NCBI RefSeq assembly: GCF_004379255.2
Contig: NC_056044.1
Span: forward strand, 10,766,001 to 10,830,000
Direction of reading: 5' to 3'
Source: Salvia splendens
Lineage: Eukaryota > Streptophyta > Magnoliopsida > Lamiales > Lamiaceae
DNA: 64,000 bases
In this document: positions 42,864-53,334 of the stretch, in pieces
How the letters are laid out: each line of letters starts with the position of its first letter
Numbering within the stretch: the first letter of the stretch is position 1
Notes under the pieces: model-generated
What the model was told of the DNA's origin: nothing
Seen by the model: the letters and a program-made list of their open reading frames with translations, nothing else
The model's database searches: none
Translations under genes and position numbers: made by a program

Positions 42864-44419
42864 AGGTGCAATCCCTCTCAATGAATCCACAATGATCGCC
42901 AACGGTACCTGAATTGAGAGACCTGCAGAAGCCACAGTGGTCGTCGTAAGGAGCACAGCCTTGGCCCATAGATAGTCGCTCACCACATTATTTAGTAAAC
43001 CTGAATGTGGAAGTTGATGCTTAGAGATTGATATATGTAGTGAGAAAAAACAGCACTGCCAAGAGCAAAAACAGCATTAACATATCCAAGAAAAAAGCAT
43101 GAGTAATGGAGGTGGGAGGAGCATCGAAATTATTATACCTTTGCCAACGATTAAACCAAATTGCTTTCCAGTGAGAGTGTTGAAAAGCCCAAGCTTGGAA
43201 AATGCAAGAATGAGAGCCACATGAAAGAATATGATGAAGTTGAGCTTTATCGTCTTCATCGGGCAATTTTTGGCGAATGAGAGTTATATAAGCAGCATAA
43301 AATGGTACAGATAAAAGAGAGATAAAAATCTCCGAGCACAGGATGTGAGGCAACCTCATTGGCTCCTGCACCCGAGTCTCCGAGGCTGACAATGATGACT
43401 CCTCCCATACAAAGCAGAACACTGATGAGCTTCAGCCAAGCGAACTTCTCGCCCAAAAGCACGAGCGCAACTAGAAATGTGAACAGACTGGATGCACTGC
43501 TCAGGATGGTATTGGACTATACACCAAAAGAGGAATCACATTAATCATAAACAAAGCCATGAGATATACATACACAAAACAAGAATACATCAAATTCCTT
43601 ACAGTAACTGTAGTGTATTTGAGGGAAAGGTTAAAAGTGAGTTGTGCCATAAACCAAATGGGGCTGATCAAGATGCTGACTTTGGAAACTCTCCAATGCG
43701 TCCAACGCCTTTCCACATCCAACTCCAACCCGACTGCTTCAGCTTCAACTTCACCATCATTCGATATCTCGTTATTGGGAAGAAGAATAGCCTCTTCGGA
43801 AACCTTAGAGTCTTGCAATGCAACATCATTTCTCCTAATTAACCAAGAGAAAATGCTCCCATTCCTACACTCCAAATACCTCCCAATTTCTACTAATGGT
43901 ATGTACACAACAAACAATGAATTGCAAATGTAGGTGACCAGAAACGGTGAAACGCCCTCGTCTACAACCGATTGGACAACGAAACTAGCTGCGGTCCATA
44001 TTGTTGCAACTGCAAATATGTAAACCAACCTTAAAACCCATCTCCACCCTTGATCTCTCATCACCCTAATGTCTCCACAAAATATCTGAGCATCTTTTTA
44101 TGTTCCAATATTGTCTTGATTCGGATATCTATATCTAATCAATGAACAATACTTTCAGTCAAGGCAATTTGAGACAGGGGATAGGGATAAGCTTGAGAAC
44201 AATCAAAAGTAAATGATTATGGAACAACAGAATAAACCTAGAAAATATCTACAAATTTAGGCGAGGGCTATCAAGATTGAAGTCACAAAATTACGAGCAA
44301 ATACGACATTTGTAGAAAAATCGTGAAGATAAATATTTGATCGAGATAAAAACAAATTGATGAATTTGAATTAAGTGTATGCAAAGCAACAAACCAGTTG
44401 GAAGTAAAGAGGAGATCTT

Positions 44420-44742
44420 TGGTGCCGAATTGGGGTCACCGGGGCTATGAACGGTCACCGGAATCGCACCTACACAGATAGAGTTACGCGAGGGAGAAGA
44501 TAGAGTAGAGGAAGAGTTTTGCATTAATTCATAAAACGTGTGTTACAAATGAAGTGAAAATAGCTTATATAAGTGCATTGCAACAACAAACAATCTAACA
44601 AACTTCACTTAACTAACCAACTCACGCTATGTGTTGATTTGGAGCTTATATCATACAACTCTCGTGTGCATGCATCCATGCACACTCTTATTACGTGTAA
44701 AACCACCTCAGCGTTTATTTGCTTAGCTCATTTCATGCACCA
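44420..44742 (-). repeat. 3' LTR of the Reina-like element
   Basis: 323 bp, TGGTGCCGAATTGG to CATGCACC on the plus strand. It matches the copy at 52117-52442. The purine tract GAGCGGGAGACG (minus strand, about 44760-44745) adjoins it. Confidence 0.9.
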
Positions 44743-44770
44743 AACGTCTCCCGCTCAAGTAACCTTGCCC

Positions 44771-47512
44771 TCAAGGTTGAAAATGAGGGAATCTCCCCTG
44801 GATGTCGTGAAGAAACTCCCATGTAGCGTCTTCGGGGAAGGAATTAGACCAATGAATCAACACCTTCGTAGAAGGCTGGTTACCCCTCTTGACTAAGCGG
44901 CGATCCAAGATTTGCACAGGCTCCATAAACGTGGAGTTACCATCAACGGGAAGGGAGCCGTGAAGTTGAGATAGCGGGCCAACTTTCTTCTTTAATTGAG
45001 AAACATGGAAAACTGGATGACTTTTTGCATCTGTCGGCAGAGCAAGTTTGTAAGCAACTTCGCCGAATTTATCCATGACCTTGAAGGGCCCAAAGAAGCG
45101 AGGACTAAGCTTGTGGAACTGTCTATCACGGAGAGTGTTTTGGTGATAAGGCTGTAACTTCAAATAGACCCAATCTCCAATAGCAAAGCGGCGGTCCGAG
45201 CGATGCTTATCATGTTGTTGTTTCATGCGGCGTTGAGCGCGGCTCAAATAAACTTAAGTACATCCATCATAGCCTCCCGAGCTAAAAGGCTCTCATTAAC
45301 ATCATGGACAGCGGAGTCCCCACGAAAATAGGGAATGTGAAGTGGGGGAGGATATCCATACAAAGCCTCGAAAGGAGTGGTTCCAATGGCCGAGTGAAAA
45401 GAAGTATTATACCAAAATTCAGTGAGACTGAGCCATTTGCACCAATTGGCAGGCTGATCCCCGCACATACATCGAAGATAAGTCTCCAAGCATCGATTTA
45501 CCACCTCGGTTTGGCCATCAGATTGAGGATGGTAGGCAGTGGATAAGTGTAGCTCAACCCCATGGAGTTTTAAAAAGTCAGACCAGAATTAGCTGAGAAA
45601 CACTTTGTCCCTCTCACTGATAAGGATAGTAGGGAGGCCATGAAGCTTAAAAACATGATCAAAGAATGATTGAGCAACAGATAGAGCCGAATAAGGATGA
45701 GTGAGGCTCATGAAGTGAGCATATTTGGTCAATCTGTCCACCACAACTAGAATGGTTGATTTCCCGTGAGACAGAAGAAGCCCTTCTATAAAATCTAGGT
45801 TGACCTGTGACCAAGCAGCTTTAGGGATAGGCAATGGTTGGAGTAAGCCAGGAGAAGCACTATTGTCATATTTAAAACGCTGACAAGTATCACACTCTCG
45901 AATGAAATTTCTGATTTATTTTTCCATATTTGGCCAGTAGAAGAGAGAAGAAAGTCTCTTGTAATTGCAAGCACACCAGAATGACCTCCAGAACTAGAGT
46001 TATGGAACAAGTGGATGATTTTCAAACGCAAGACAGGATCATCTCCAACTACCAATCTACCATTTCTCCTCAGTTGGCCCCCTAGCCAAGAATATTTGGA
46101 AGCTGAGGCAGGATTCTGTTGTAGTTCATTGATCACTAGCTTCAAAGAGGGATCAGATTCCCATGTAGTTTGAATTAATGGATATAGATCATTAGAAATC
46201 GTAGTAATAGCCATACAAAACACCTCTGAAGAATGCACTCTAGAAAGTGCATCAGCAACAATGTTCTCCACCCGCTTCTTATATGTGATCTCAAAATCAA
46301 AAGCCATAAGTTTGGATAACCAATTAAGTTGACCCGGGGTGGTGAGTTTTTGTTTCATCAGGTGGCTCAAGGTCTTATGGTCAGTTCTGACCTCAAAAGG
46401 CTTGGAGCTCAGGTAGTGACTCCAGTATGTGACAACAAACACAATAGCAAGAAGCTCCTTATCATACACAGAAAATCCTTTATTTTTAGGAGATAGAGCT
46501 TTGCTAATAAAAGCAATAGGATGACCAGCTTGCAACAACACATCACCAATCCCATAGCTTGAAGCATCAGTTTCAACAACAAAGGGTAAAGAGAAGTCTG
46601 GTAAGGCTAGCACTGGAGGAGAAACCATAGCCTTTTTTCGCTCCACAAATGCCCTATCAGCTTCTGCATCCCAATGGAAGGCATCCTTTCGAAGGAGATC
46701 AGTGAGTGGCTTGCAAATAATGCCATAACTTCTAATGAATTTCCTATAGTAACCAGTGAGGCCAAGGAAACCTCTCAACTTGGAGACATCCAATGGAGTA
46801 GGCCAGTCCTGCATTTCATGTACCTTTTTAGGATCAGTAGAAACCCCTTTCTCAGAAATAATATGGCCAAGGTATTCAATCTGACTCCTAGCAAATGCAC
46901 ACTTGCTAGCGTTAGCATATAACGAGTGTTCCTGTAATTTCTGGAAAACCAGCCTGAGATGGCCAAGGTAAGCATCCATATCCCTGCTGTAAACTAAGAT
47001 GTCATAAAAAAAATCAACACAAACTTCCTCAAAAAGGGCCCAAACACATCATTCATCAAGCTCTGGAATGTAGCAGGGGAATTGGTGAGGCCAAAGGGCG
47101 TCACAGCAAACTCACAATAGCCATCATGAGTTCTAAAAGCTGTTTTAGGAATATCTTGCACCTCCATTCTGATTTGATGATAGCAACTCCTCAAATCAAT
47201 CTTTGAGAAAACAAAAGCCCCTCTGAGTTCTTCCAGTAGTTCATCAATGAGAGGGATGGGGTATTTATCTTTAATAGTGAGCTTATTCAATCTCCTGTAA
47301 TCAACACACATTCTCCATGTACCATCTTTCTTCTTGACTAACACCACTGGAAAAGAAAAAGGACTAGAGCTTGGCTGGATAAAGCCTCGTTGCAAGAGTT
47401 CAGAGACTTGCTTCTCAATTATATTTTTCTGCAAAGCAGAACGCCTATAAGGTCTTGAATTAACAGGGGTAGCATCAGGGGCAAGAATGATTTTATGGTT
47501 ATGAGAGTGCAT
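44771..47512 (-). pseudogene. Reina-like pol: RT, RNase H, integrase
   Basis: RT at 47512-46990 has [20 protein letters not shown] and [15 protein letters not shown]. The frame breaks exactly at the catalytic motif, which should contain two Asp residues (a run of T near 47010; only YDIL-like coding follows). RT continues with LGHIISEKGV and LRGFLGLTGYYRKF (46950-46740). RNase H has VVETDASSYGIGDVL and EVRTDHKTLSHLM, ending VADALSR (about 46240). Integrase is in three pieces: zinc-binding region near 46000, catalytic core WSQVNLDFIEGL and WYNTSFHSAIGTTPFEALYG, and C-terminal GDWVYLKLQPYHQNTL, FHVSQLKKK and the chromodomain-like end at 44771. Several shifts and stops are present. Confidence 0.92.
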
Positions 47513-48020
47513 TGGAGGTAGTGTGGTTGGTTCAGCAAAAACAGAACTCTGCTCTTCCAGTAATAATTGGACCTGGTGAGGGATAGGTTGCTCCTTCTCA
47601 GAGTGTCCCTGGACAGAAAAAGAGTTCAGAATGGCCCTCTACATTCATTTGGATACAACATAGCTGAATACCCTTATTATGAGCAAGAAGCTTATTCATC
47701 TCTCTCTCGGATACATCATGAACCATTTGTTCATTATAGCCTCCTCTCAGTAAGTGCCGCTTCCCATTCAAGGTGAAATCTATGGTTAAGTTCTTAAAAT
47801 TCCATTGGATGTCACCTAGTGTTTCCAACCATTGGATTCCAAGCACCATATCACAACTGCCTAGGGGTAGAAGAAGCACATCAGTCAAGAAGGCAGTACC
47901 TCTTAAGGACCATCTCAGCCCTTTACACATAGAATTACACTCCAGCCTATTCCCATCCGCCACATCTACATAGACTGGAGTCACAGCAGTGAGTGAGAGA
48001 CCCAATTTCATGGTCAAGTG
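47513..48020 (-). pseudogene. Reina-like protease region
   Basis: The frame from 48017 has CDMVLGIQWLETLGDIQWNF, the C-terminal half of a retropepsin. The DSGST-type active site lies at its start, near the stop at 48040 (the frame before it ends ...LHILIRFW, a shifted region). Between protease and RT the linker carries stops. Confidence 0.75.
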
Positions 48021-48042
48021 CAGGTAAAGGAAATTGTGAGTG

Positions 48043-49055
48043 CTACCAGAATCTAATGAGGATATGAAGAGCTTTATTCCCCATTCGGCCAGTGACTCTC
48101 ATAGTCCTAAAGTTCCTTGAAGAAGAGCCATTAATGGCATGAATGGATATCAGAGGTTTCTCATCCTCACCACCATCATCACTTAGCTGATCAGAGGCTA
48201 GTTCCACAGGGTATAATCCATCATCAATTTCCAGTAAGTAGAGTTGCTTCCTAGGACAACGATGACCCCTCTCAAATTTTTCATCACAACCATAACAAAC
48301 ACCCCTGGCTCGTTTATTAGCCATCTCTTCCTCCGTCAGTAAACATTTAGACTTAAAAGCAGGGGTTATAGGTGTAGGAAGCAGTGGTGTAGAGGAGTGT
48401 GAAGGTCTAACATCCGTAGTGTTAAAGCGACGGTTATTAGGAGGAAAACTATCCTTCACTGGAGCAGACATATCCTGCAATCTAGCTAAAGCATAAGCAT
48501 GAACCAAGGTCTGAGGCATAAACATTCTCACAGCCTTTTGAACAAACGGTTTCAAGCCATTAATGAAGTGGCTAATCACATACGATTCAGAGAGAGATAC
48601 ACGGCCTAACAACAATTCAAAGTGATCATGATATTCAACAAATGAACCTGTTTGTTTGAGAGCAAGGAGTTCAGTCATCGGATCCCCCCAGTAATTGATC
48701 TCCAAATCGAGCTTCAAGTGCTTGGAAAAACAACGACCATGGAGTAGACATAGCACGATCCTGATATTTGGACCAATTTTGAAACCATTGGATAGCTCGG
48801 CCTTCAAAATTGATTACAGCCAGACGCACCTTAGAGTCCTCTGGGTCAGATCAACCGTGAAGAAATGATCGCAACGTATGATCCATCCGGCTAAGTTCTC
48901 ACCGGAGAAGATAGGGAAGCCTACTTTCAATTGATGCGTAGCGAAGTATTGTTGACGTTGCTGAGGACCTTCGCCGAATTGGCCAATCTGAGAACCACCG
49001 GCAAATTGCCCAGCGGGAATGCTGTTAGTAGGCGGAGTAAAACGAGTTAGGATCT
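48043..49055 (-). pseudogene. Reina-like gag, 3' part
   Basis: Contains the gag core (FEGRAIQWFQNW-like region about 48800-48760, then FVEYHDHFELLLGRVSLSE and FINGLKPFVQKAVRMF). It ends with a CCHC-like zinc knuckle, GVCYGCDEKFERGHRCPRK (about 48310-48250). The 5' part lies beyond the solo LTR. A stop or shift occurs near 48760-48840. Confidence 0.85.
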
Positions 49056-49060
49056 CGTTC

Positions 49061-51911
49061 TGTCACGACCGCCATACTAGGGGTACTACAAACGTGGCGA
49101 TCGTGACCAACAATAACGACAACATACAAGGATGACAGTTTATGAAAACTCAATTAGCTTAAAGGAAGAAAATATTTTAGTTTAAAGAAGTTTAATGTTA
49201 TAAGTTTACTATTAATTAGAAACGACTTATGACAGCTATTTTTAAAAGAAGAAGCAGAGAAAATAAATATTAAAATTCAATTAACTTCTAAAAGAAAACA
49301 TTTGGTTTAATCCACGGAAAAACCATTTTAGAGTAACAAGGTAAACACAAGGTTAAAGTCTAACACAACTAAACATGCTCAAACACAGTACGAAAAAGAA
49401 TAAAGTCTTGAGGCATAGTTCAAAAATATAGCAGCGGAAATAAGGTTCAAAGAGAGTCAAGGATGACGCCTATGTATGAAGACACAACGCATCCTAAGTT
49501 CTTAGGCCAACTCAACATCCTCTGCAACATCCCGCTCAACCTGCACATAAAGAAAACATATGCAGGGCTGAGTACATGTTGTACTCAATGGGCTCATGCC
49601 GAAAATATTTTATAATGGTTATGTCATCAATACCAGTGATCTCGAGTTTTTATGTGTAGTTAAGAAGATATCACGAGAACACAAAAATATTTCAAAGTCT
49701 GGCCAGACAATTTATCTCCCCACTTCACATCAATCCATCAATCACAATCATCATATCACAGTGTGATAATAGTGTGGCCACACTATTCGCCCACGAGACC
49801 GGCCGACTAGCAAGGATGGCTCACGATCCCACCAGTGTACACAGCCTGATAGGGTTTGCGGCCCTACTCAGACCCGAATTCGTTTTCACAACACAACCAT
49901 GTAGCCTAACTGATCAAGCTCAGACGAACTAGGTATCAGGCAACAATCTCACAAACAAAAACAACATGGCATGACATAACAAGTTAAACCACCCTTATAA
50001 CACCACCTCGTATTTTCGGAAAAATAAAGAGATTTGAAAAAGAAAGCCCACCTCGATTGCTTAACAACACAAAATCCAACTTATGGCAACTCTCGTTCCT
50101 CGAGCTCACGTATACACAATCACCCTTGCCAACGACAACACAATCAGCCTTCCATCAATTTATATTATCATGCATGTCCTATCGTTCTTTTTTTTCAATC
50201 CCTTAAATTACTCGTCCCAACATTCATCAACATAAAGAAAAACATGTCATAATATTTCTCAACGTGTCACACATAATCACGTCATAGGATACCTTCTCAA
50301 ATCATACATACATAATATAATTCATTAAAACTTGGCAACAAGTGATATTTCCACATAACAACAAATCTGGCAGAATTGCGCGGTTGGTTTGTAGAAATCA
50401 CTAAAAATCCAACCGACCTCATATGAAGCTAAACTTTGGTCTTTCTGGGCGAGAACACAAGTTTCTGGTAGAATTGCGCAGTCAACTTCAAACATTTATT
50501 AAAAATTCACTTTTTGACAAAAAGGGCTGAAATTCACATGGATCACAGAAAACACCTTGAAGTTTACTCAGTAAAAATTTCATGCTAAAAGTCGGTCGTT
50601 TGATGGGTCAAAAACACGTCGGAACCCACTATCCGAACACCACAGTTTTCAGGCTTCACAATTTAAAAATTAGGGTTTCTTCCTCATTCATCCAAATACA
50701 ATTTTTCATGCTTACAACGCACAATCATGCTTAAAAGGCTCTCACAATCATGTTCACATATAATCTCACATCATTCACCAATGATTCAATCAAACTTCAC
50801 ACAGATTCATTCAAAATCGCATATTCACCAATGTTCTCATACAAACACAAATTCCCACCGATTAATTATGTGATCTAAGATTCTTACACTCACTATATGC
50901 ATGAAGGAATCAAGAACAATGTTTCAATGGAAAAGATGAGGAAAAGATTCAATTATACCTTCTTGAATCGAAAACCAAACGGTAGAAGCAAGGATTGATG
51001 CGATTCGTCGGGAACTCTTGACAATCAAACTCCAATGGATGCAAGAACAAGGATTGCAAGGAATTTTGGAGAGGGTGAAGAGAGGGAGGAAAAATGTGTG
51101 GGGGAGGATGGAGGAGGCGTGTGAATTGCGGGAGAGATTAGGGTTAGTTTTTTTAATTTATAATCAAGGATTTATTCCTCCACAAAAAAAAACAATTAAA
51201 AATTATTGAAGGAGAATAAGAATTAAGAAGTAGGCGTGTACTTTTGAGAGGAAAGGGGTTGTGGGATTTATTTTTACTAATTAATTAGAGATATGGTTCA
51301 AATCAAATTTATTTGGAGAAAAAGAATCCCACAAAATAGGAACAAAATATTAATCCCTTTAAAATATAGGGGGGGTCAAAAATTATGATTATTTCCACAA
51401 GGAAATAATTTAAATCCTAATTTAAATAGGCTAAGGAAAGATTTGACAAGATATGGTAAGATTTAATTGGATTTTAATTCAAGGAAATAAATAAAGTACC
51501 AATTAAATCTACAAAACAATTCCTTCTCCTAATTAATAGGAGAATGTCGAAAATTTCAAGGGATGGACAAGTGGTCGAAAATCATGTAGAATAACATAGG
51601 GACAATTTGGTTTGAATTTAATTTGGATAAATATCCCAAAGCAATTAATTAAATCCAAGAAAGAGAATATAATTTCCAATAATTGAAGGGATCGACAATT
51701 TTCAATAATTTGGCTAGAGCAAAAATGCATGATATCATTTATTTAATTCCCCACATTGGAAAATGTATATAACATTGCGTTCCACATCACTCGTGCCAAT
51801 TTATTTCACATAACCAACTCGATCACATAGAAACAAATACATTTCATAAAAGAAATTTTTATTCGACATCCATATTAAAATAAAAGTCGCAAAAAATTTT
51901 GGGGTGTTACA
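49061..51911 (-). mobile_element. Gypsy solo LTR, 2851 bp
   Basis: Ends TGTCACGACC and GGGGTGTTACA (minus strand TGTAACACCCC...GGTCGTGACA) with an exact 5-bp duplication CGTTC (49056-49060, 51912-51916). There are no internal coding domains. Box CAGGGCTGAGTACA (49562) and GAAAGCCCACCT (50042) are shared with the LTR at 10161-12880, so the families are related. Short frames inside (for example near 51018) are not genes. Confidence 0.95.
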
Positions 51912-51916
51912 CGTTC

Positions 51917-52224
51917 TGTTGAAGTTGCAGAGCCAGATCACGAGATCCATCGGAGGTGTCTTGGAGCTTGTCAAGCTCTTCACGTTTCCGATCAGATTCG
52001 GCAACGCGAGTAGAGAGATCAGCCATGGCGGCCGCGAGCATCTCCTCCAAACGACGCATGTCGCCGGAACGAGTCTCAACCATCACAGGAACGGGATCGG
52101 GAAAGCTGATACCATTTGGTGCAGAATTGGGGTCACCGGGGCTATGAACGGTCACCGGAATCGCACCTACACAGATGGAGTTACGCGAGGAAGAAGATAG
52201 AGTAGAGGAAGAGGAGTTTTGCAT
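51917..52224 (-). pseudogene. Reina-like gag, 5' part
   Basis: The ATG at 52224 lies inside the LTR. The frame reads out across the primer-binding site (MQNSSSSTLSSSSRN...) into a coiled-coil-like stretch (MRRLEEMLAAAMADLSTRV) and reaches the solo-LTR insertion after DLALQLQQN. The frame resumes at 49055 on the other side of the solo LTR. Confidence 0.8.
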
Positions 52225-52442
52225 TGATTCATAAAACGTGTGTTACAAATGCAGTGAAAATAACTTATATAGCTGCATTGCAACAAACAAACAATCTAAC
52301 AAACTTCACTTAACTAACTAACTCACGTTATGTGTTGATTTGGAGCTTATATCATACAACTCTCGTGTGCATGCATCCATGCACACTCTTATTACGTGTA
52401 AGACCACCTCAACGTTTATTTGCTTAGCTCATTTCATGCACC
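52117..52442 (-). repeat. 5' LTR of the Reina-like element
   Basis: 326 bp. It includes a TATA box on the minus strand (TATATAAG, 52271-52264) only 40 bases before the gag ATG at 52224. Confidence 0.88.
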
Positions 52443-53192
52443 GTCTTTTTGTTAACGCGTGAAATCTTGTTGTAAAAAAAGATATGTAGAAATTTCCTGG
52501 AAGCGTTTTTGATGGAATAAATCATCTAAAACCTTAAAAACGCATTCGTCTTGTAATAGATTACACTTTCTTTGTTATTTATCCATATCAAATTTCCTTT
52601 TATGGAAAAAATTATCTCTTACATCAATATAAATATACTATTTTCTCTTTTTACTCAACGCACAAAACAACATCTCCTAAAATTTCATGTCATTATCCAA
52701 GTGTGTCATCTATTATTGGACAGAGGGAGTACCTTAGAGCTAAACTTTTCTCGGATGATGAAGATGATGATGAAACATAAAAAAATTCTGAAAAGGATAT
52801 TGGTAAAAGTCATCATTCTGATGATATTATGCAAGATGTTTAATCACCCCCGATTATTCTATCACATTTTTCCTGTAAAATTTTGTATTTCCTAATCCTT
52901 TAAATAAAGGAAATAATTGGGAAAATAATATTTGTGCCCTTAATGATGTTATTACTAACTATATAGAAGAAGAGCTTATTTTCAGAGAGGGGGCTCAACT
53001 TGAAATAAGAAGGTTTTATATGTAACACTAAAAAATGATCATATTTACTTTTATTTACATTTAATTAAAAACATAAAAAGAAGAAAACATGTCCTCATAT
53101 TTATTATGGTTGCATGAATTATTTTTGTAAGGAATCATTGAAAAATAAAATCTTATTCATCTCGTGAGAATTATTGCGGGACAACTAGTGAA
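52443..53192. other. Spacer with MITE end and an unassigned coding-like remnant
   Basis: A Stowaway-type right end (TTGGACAGAGGGAGTA) is at 52716-52731 and its left end is not found. Positions 52910-53025 keep a short open stretch (ENNICALNDVITNYIEEEL), possibly an old coding remnant that I cannot assign. Confidence 0.35.
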
Positions 53193-53327
53193 ACCTATAG
53201 GGCGGCCTTTAGGACGGCTTATAGGGCGCTACACTGAAGGTGGAAGGGTAGGAGGATAAAATGCTGATGTGGCGGTGCATAGGGCGGGCTTTAGGGCGTC
53301 CCTTAGGACGCCCCATTGCTAATGCTC
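53193..53327 (+). mobile_element. Harbinger end fragment related to element C
   Basis: TAGGGCGG..TTAGGACGG..TAGGGCGC blocks and the end CCCCATTGCTAATGCTC match the right end of element C (21560-21698). Only about 135 bases are present; a TTA follows. Confidence 0.7.
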
Positions 53328-53334
53328 TTACAGG

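Larger units (their letters stand above)
34880..44061 (-). pseudogene. EamA/SLC35F-type transporter gene, disrupted
   Basis: A drug/metabolite-type membrane transporter of the EamA/SLC35F5 family. Exon A (44061-43603) starts MRDQGWRWVLRLVYIF and has several helices. Exon B (43516-43139) has TILSSASSLFTFLVALVLLGEKFAW and ends near FNTLTGKQFGLIVGKG. Exon C (43000-42864) has DYLWAKAVLLTTTTVASAGLS. Its missing end (HPLDYVGAVAVLIGFTGLNFPSD to the stop at 34880) lies beyond the Athila element. Three lesions are seen: one extra T in exon B near 43322, a small out-of-frame loss near 43250, and the 7.8-kb insertion. Across the insertion the reading frame meets TGA as the first LTR bases, removing the last helix. 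A functional protein is unlikely. It resembles AT3G07080, the neighbour of AT3G07090, by recall. Confidence 0.88.
44420..52442 (-). mobile_element. Reina-like Ty3/gypsy element, about 5.2 kb without its insertion
   Basis: LTRs of about 325 bp (44420-44742, 52117-52442) are near-identical. GCTGATACCA (52105-52114) is a shortened tRNA-Met primer-binding site in minus orientation, two bases from the right LTR. The flanks show a possible short duplication (TCTT next to both outer ends). All protein domains read right to left. Short LTRs, total size and the chromodomain-like integrase end (EDATWEFLHDI) fit the Reina group (inference). A 2851-bp solo LTR sits in its gag. Confidence 0.9.

Noticed and set aside
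49061..51911. Full gypsy element between 49061 and 51911
   Set aside because: No gag, pol or primer-binding site inside; one pair of LTR ends and one 5-bp duplication show a solo LTR.
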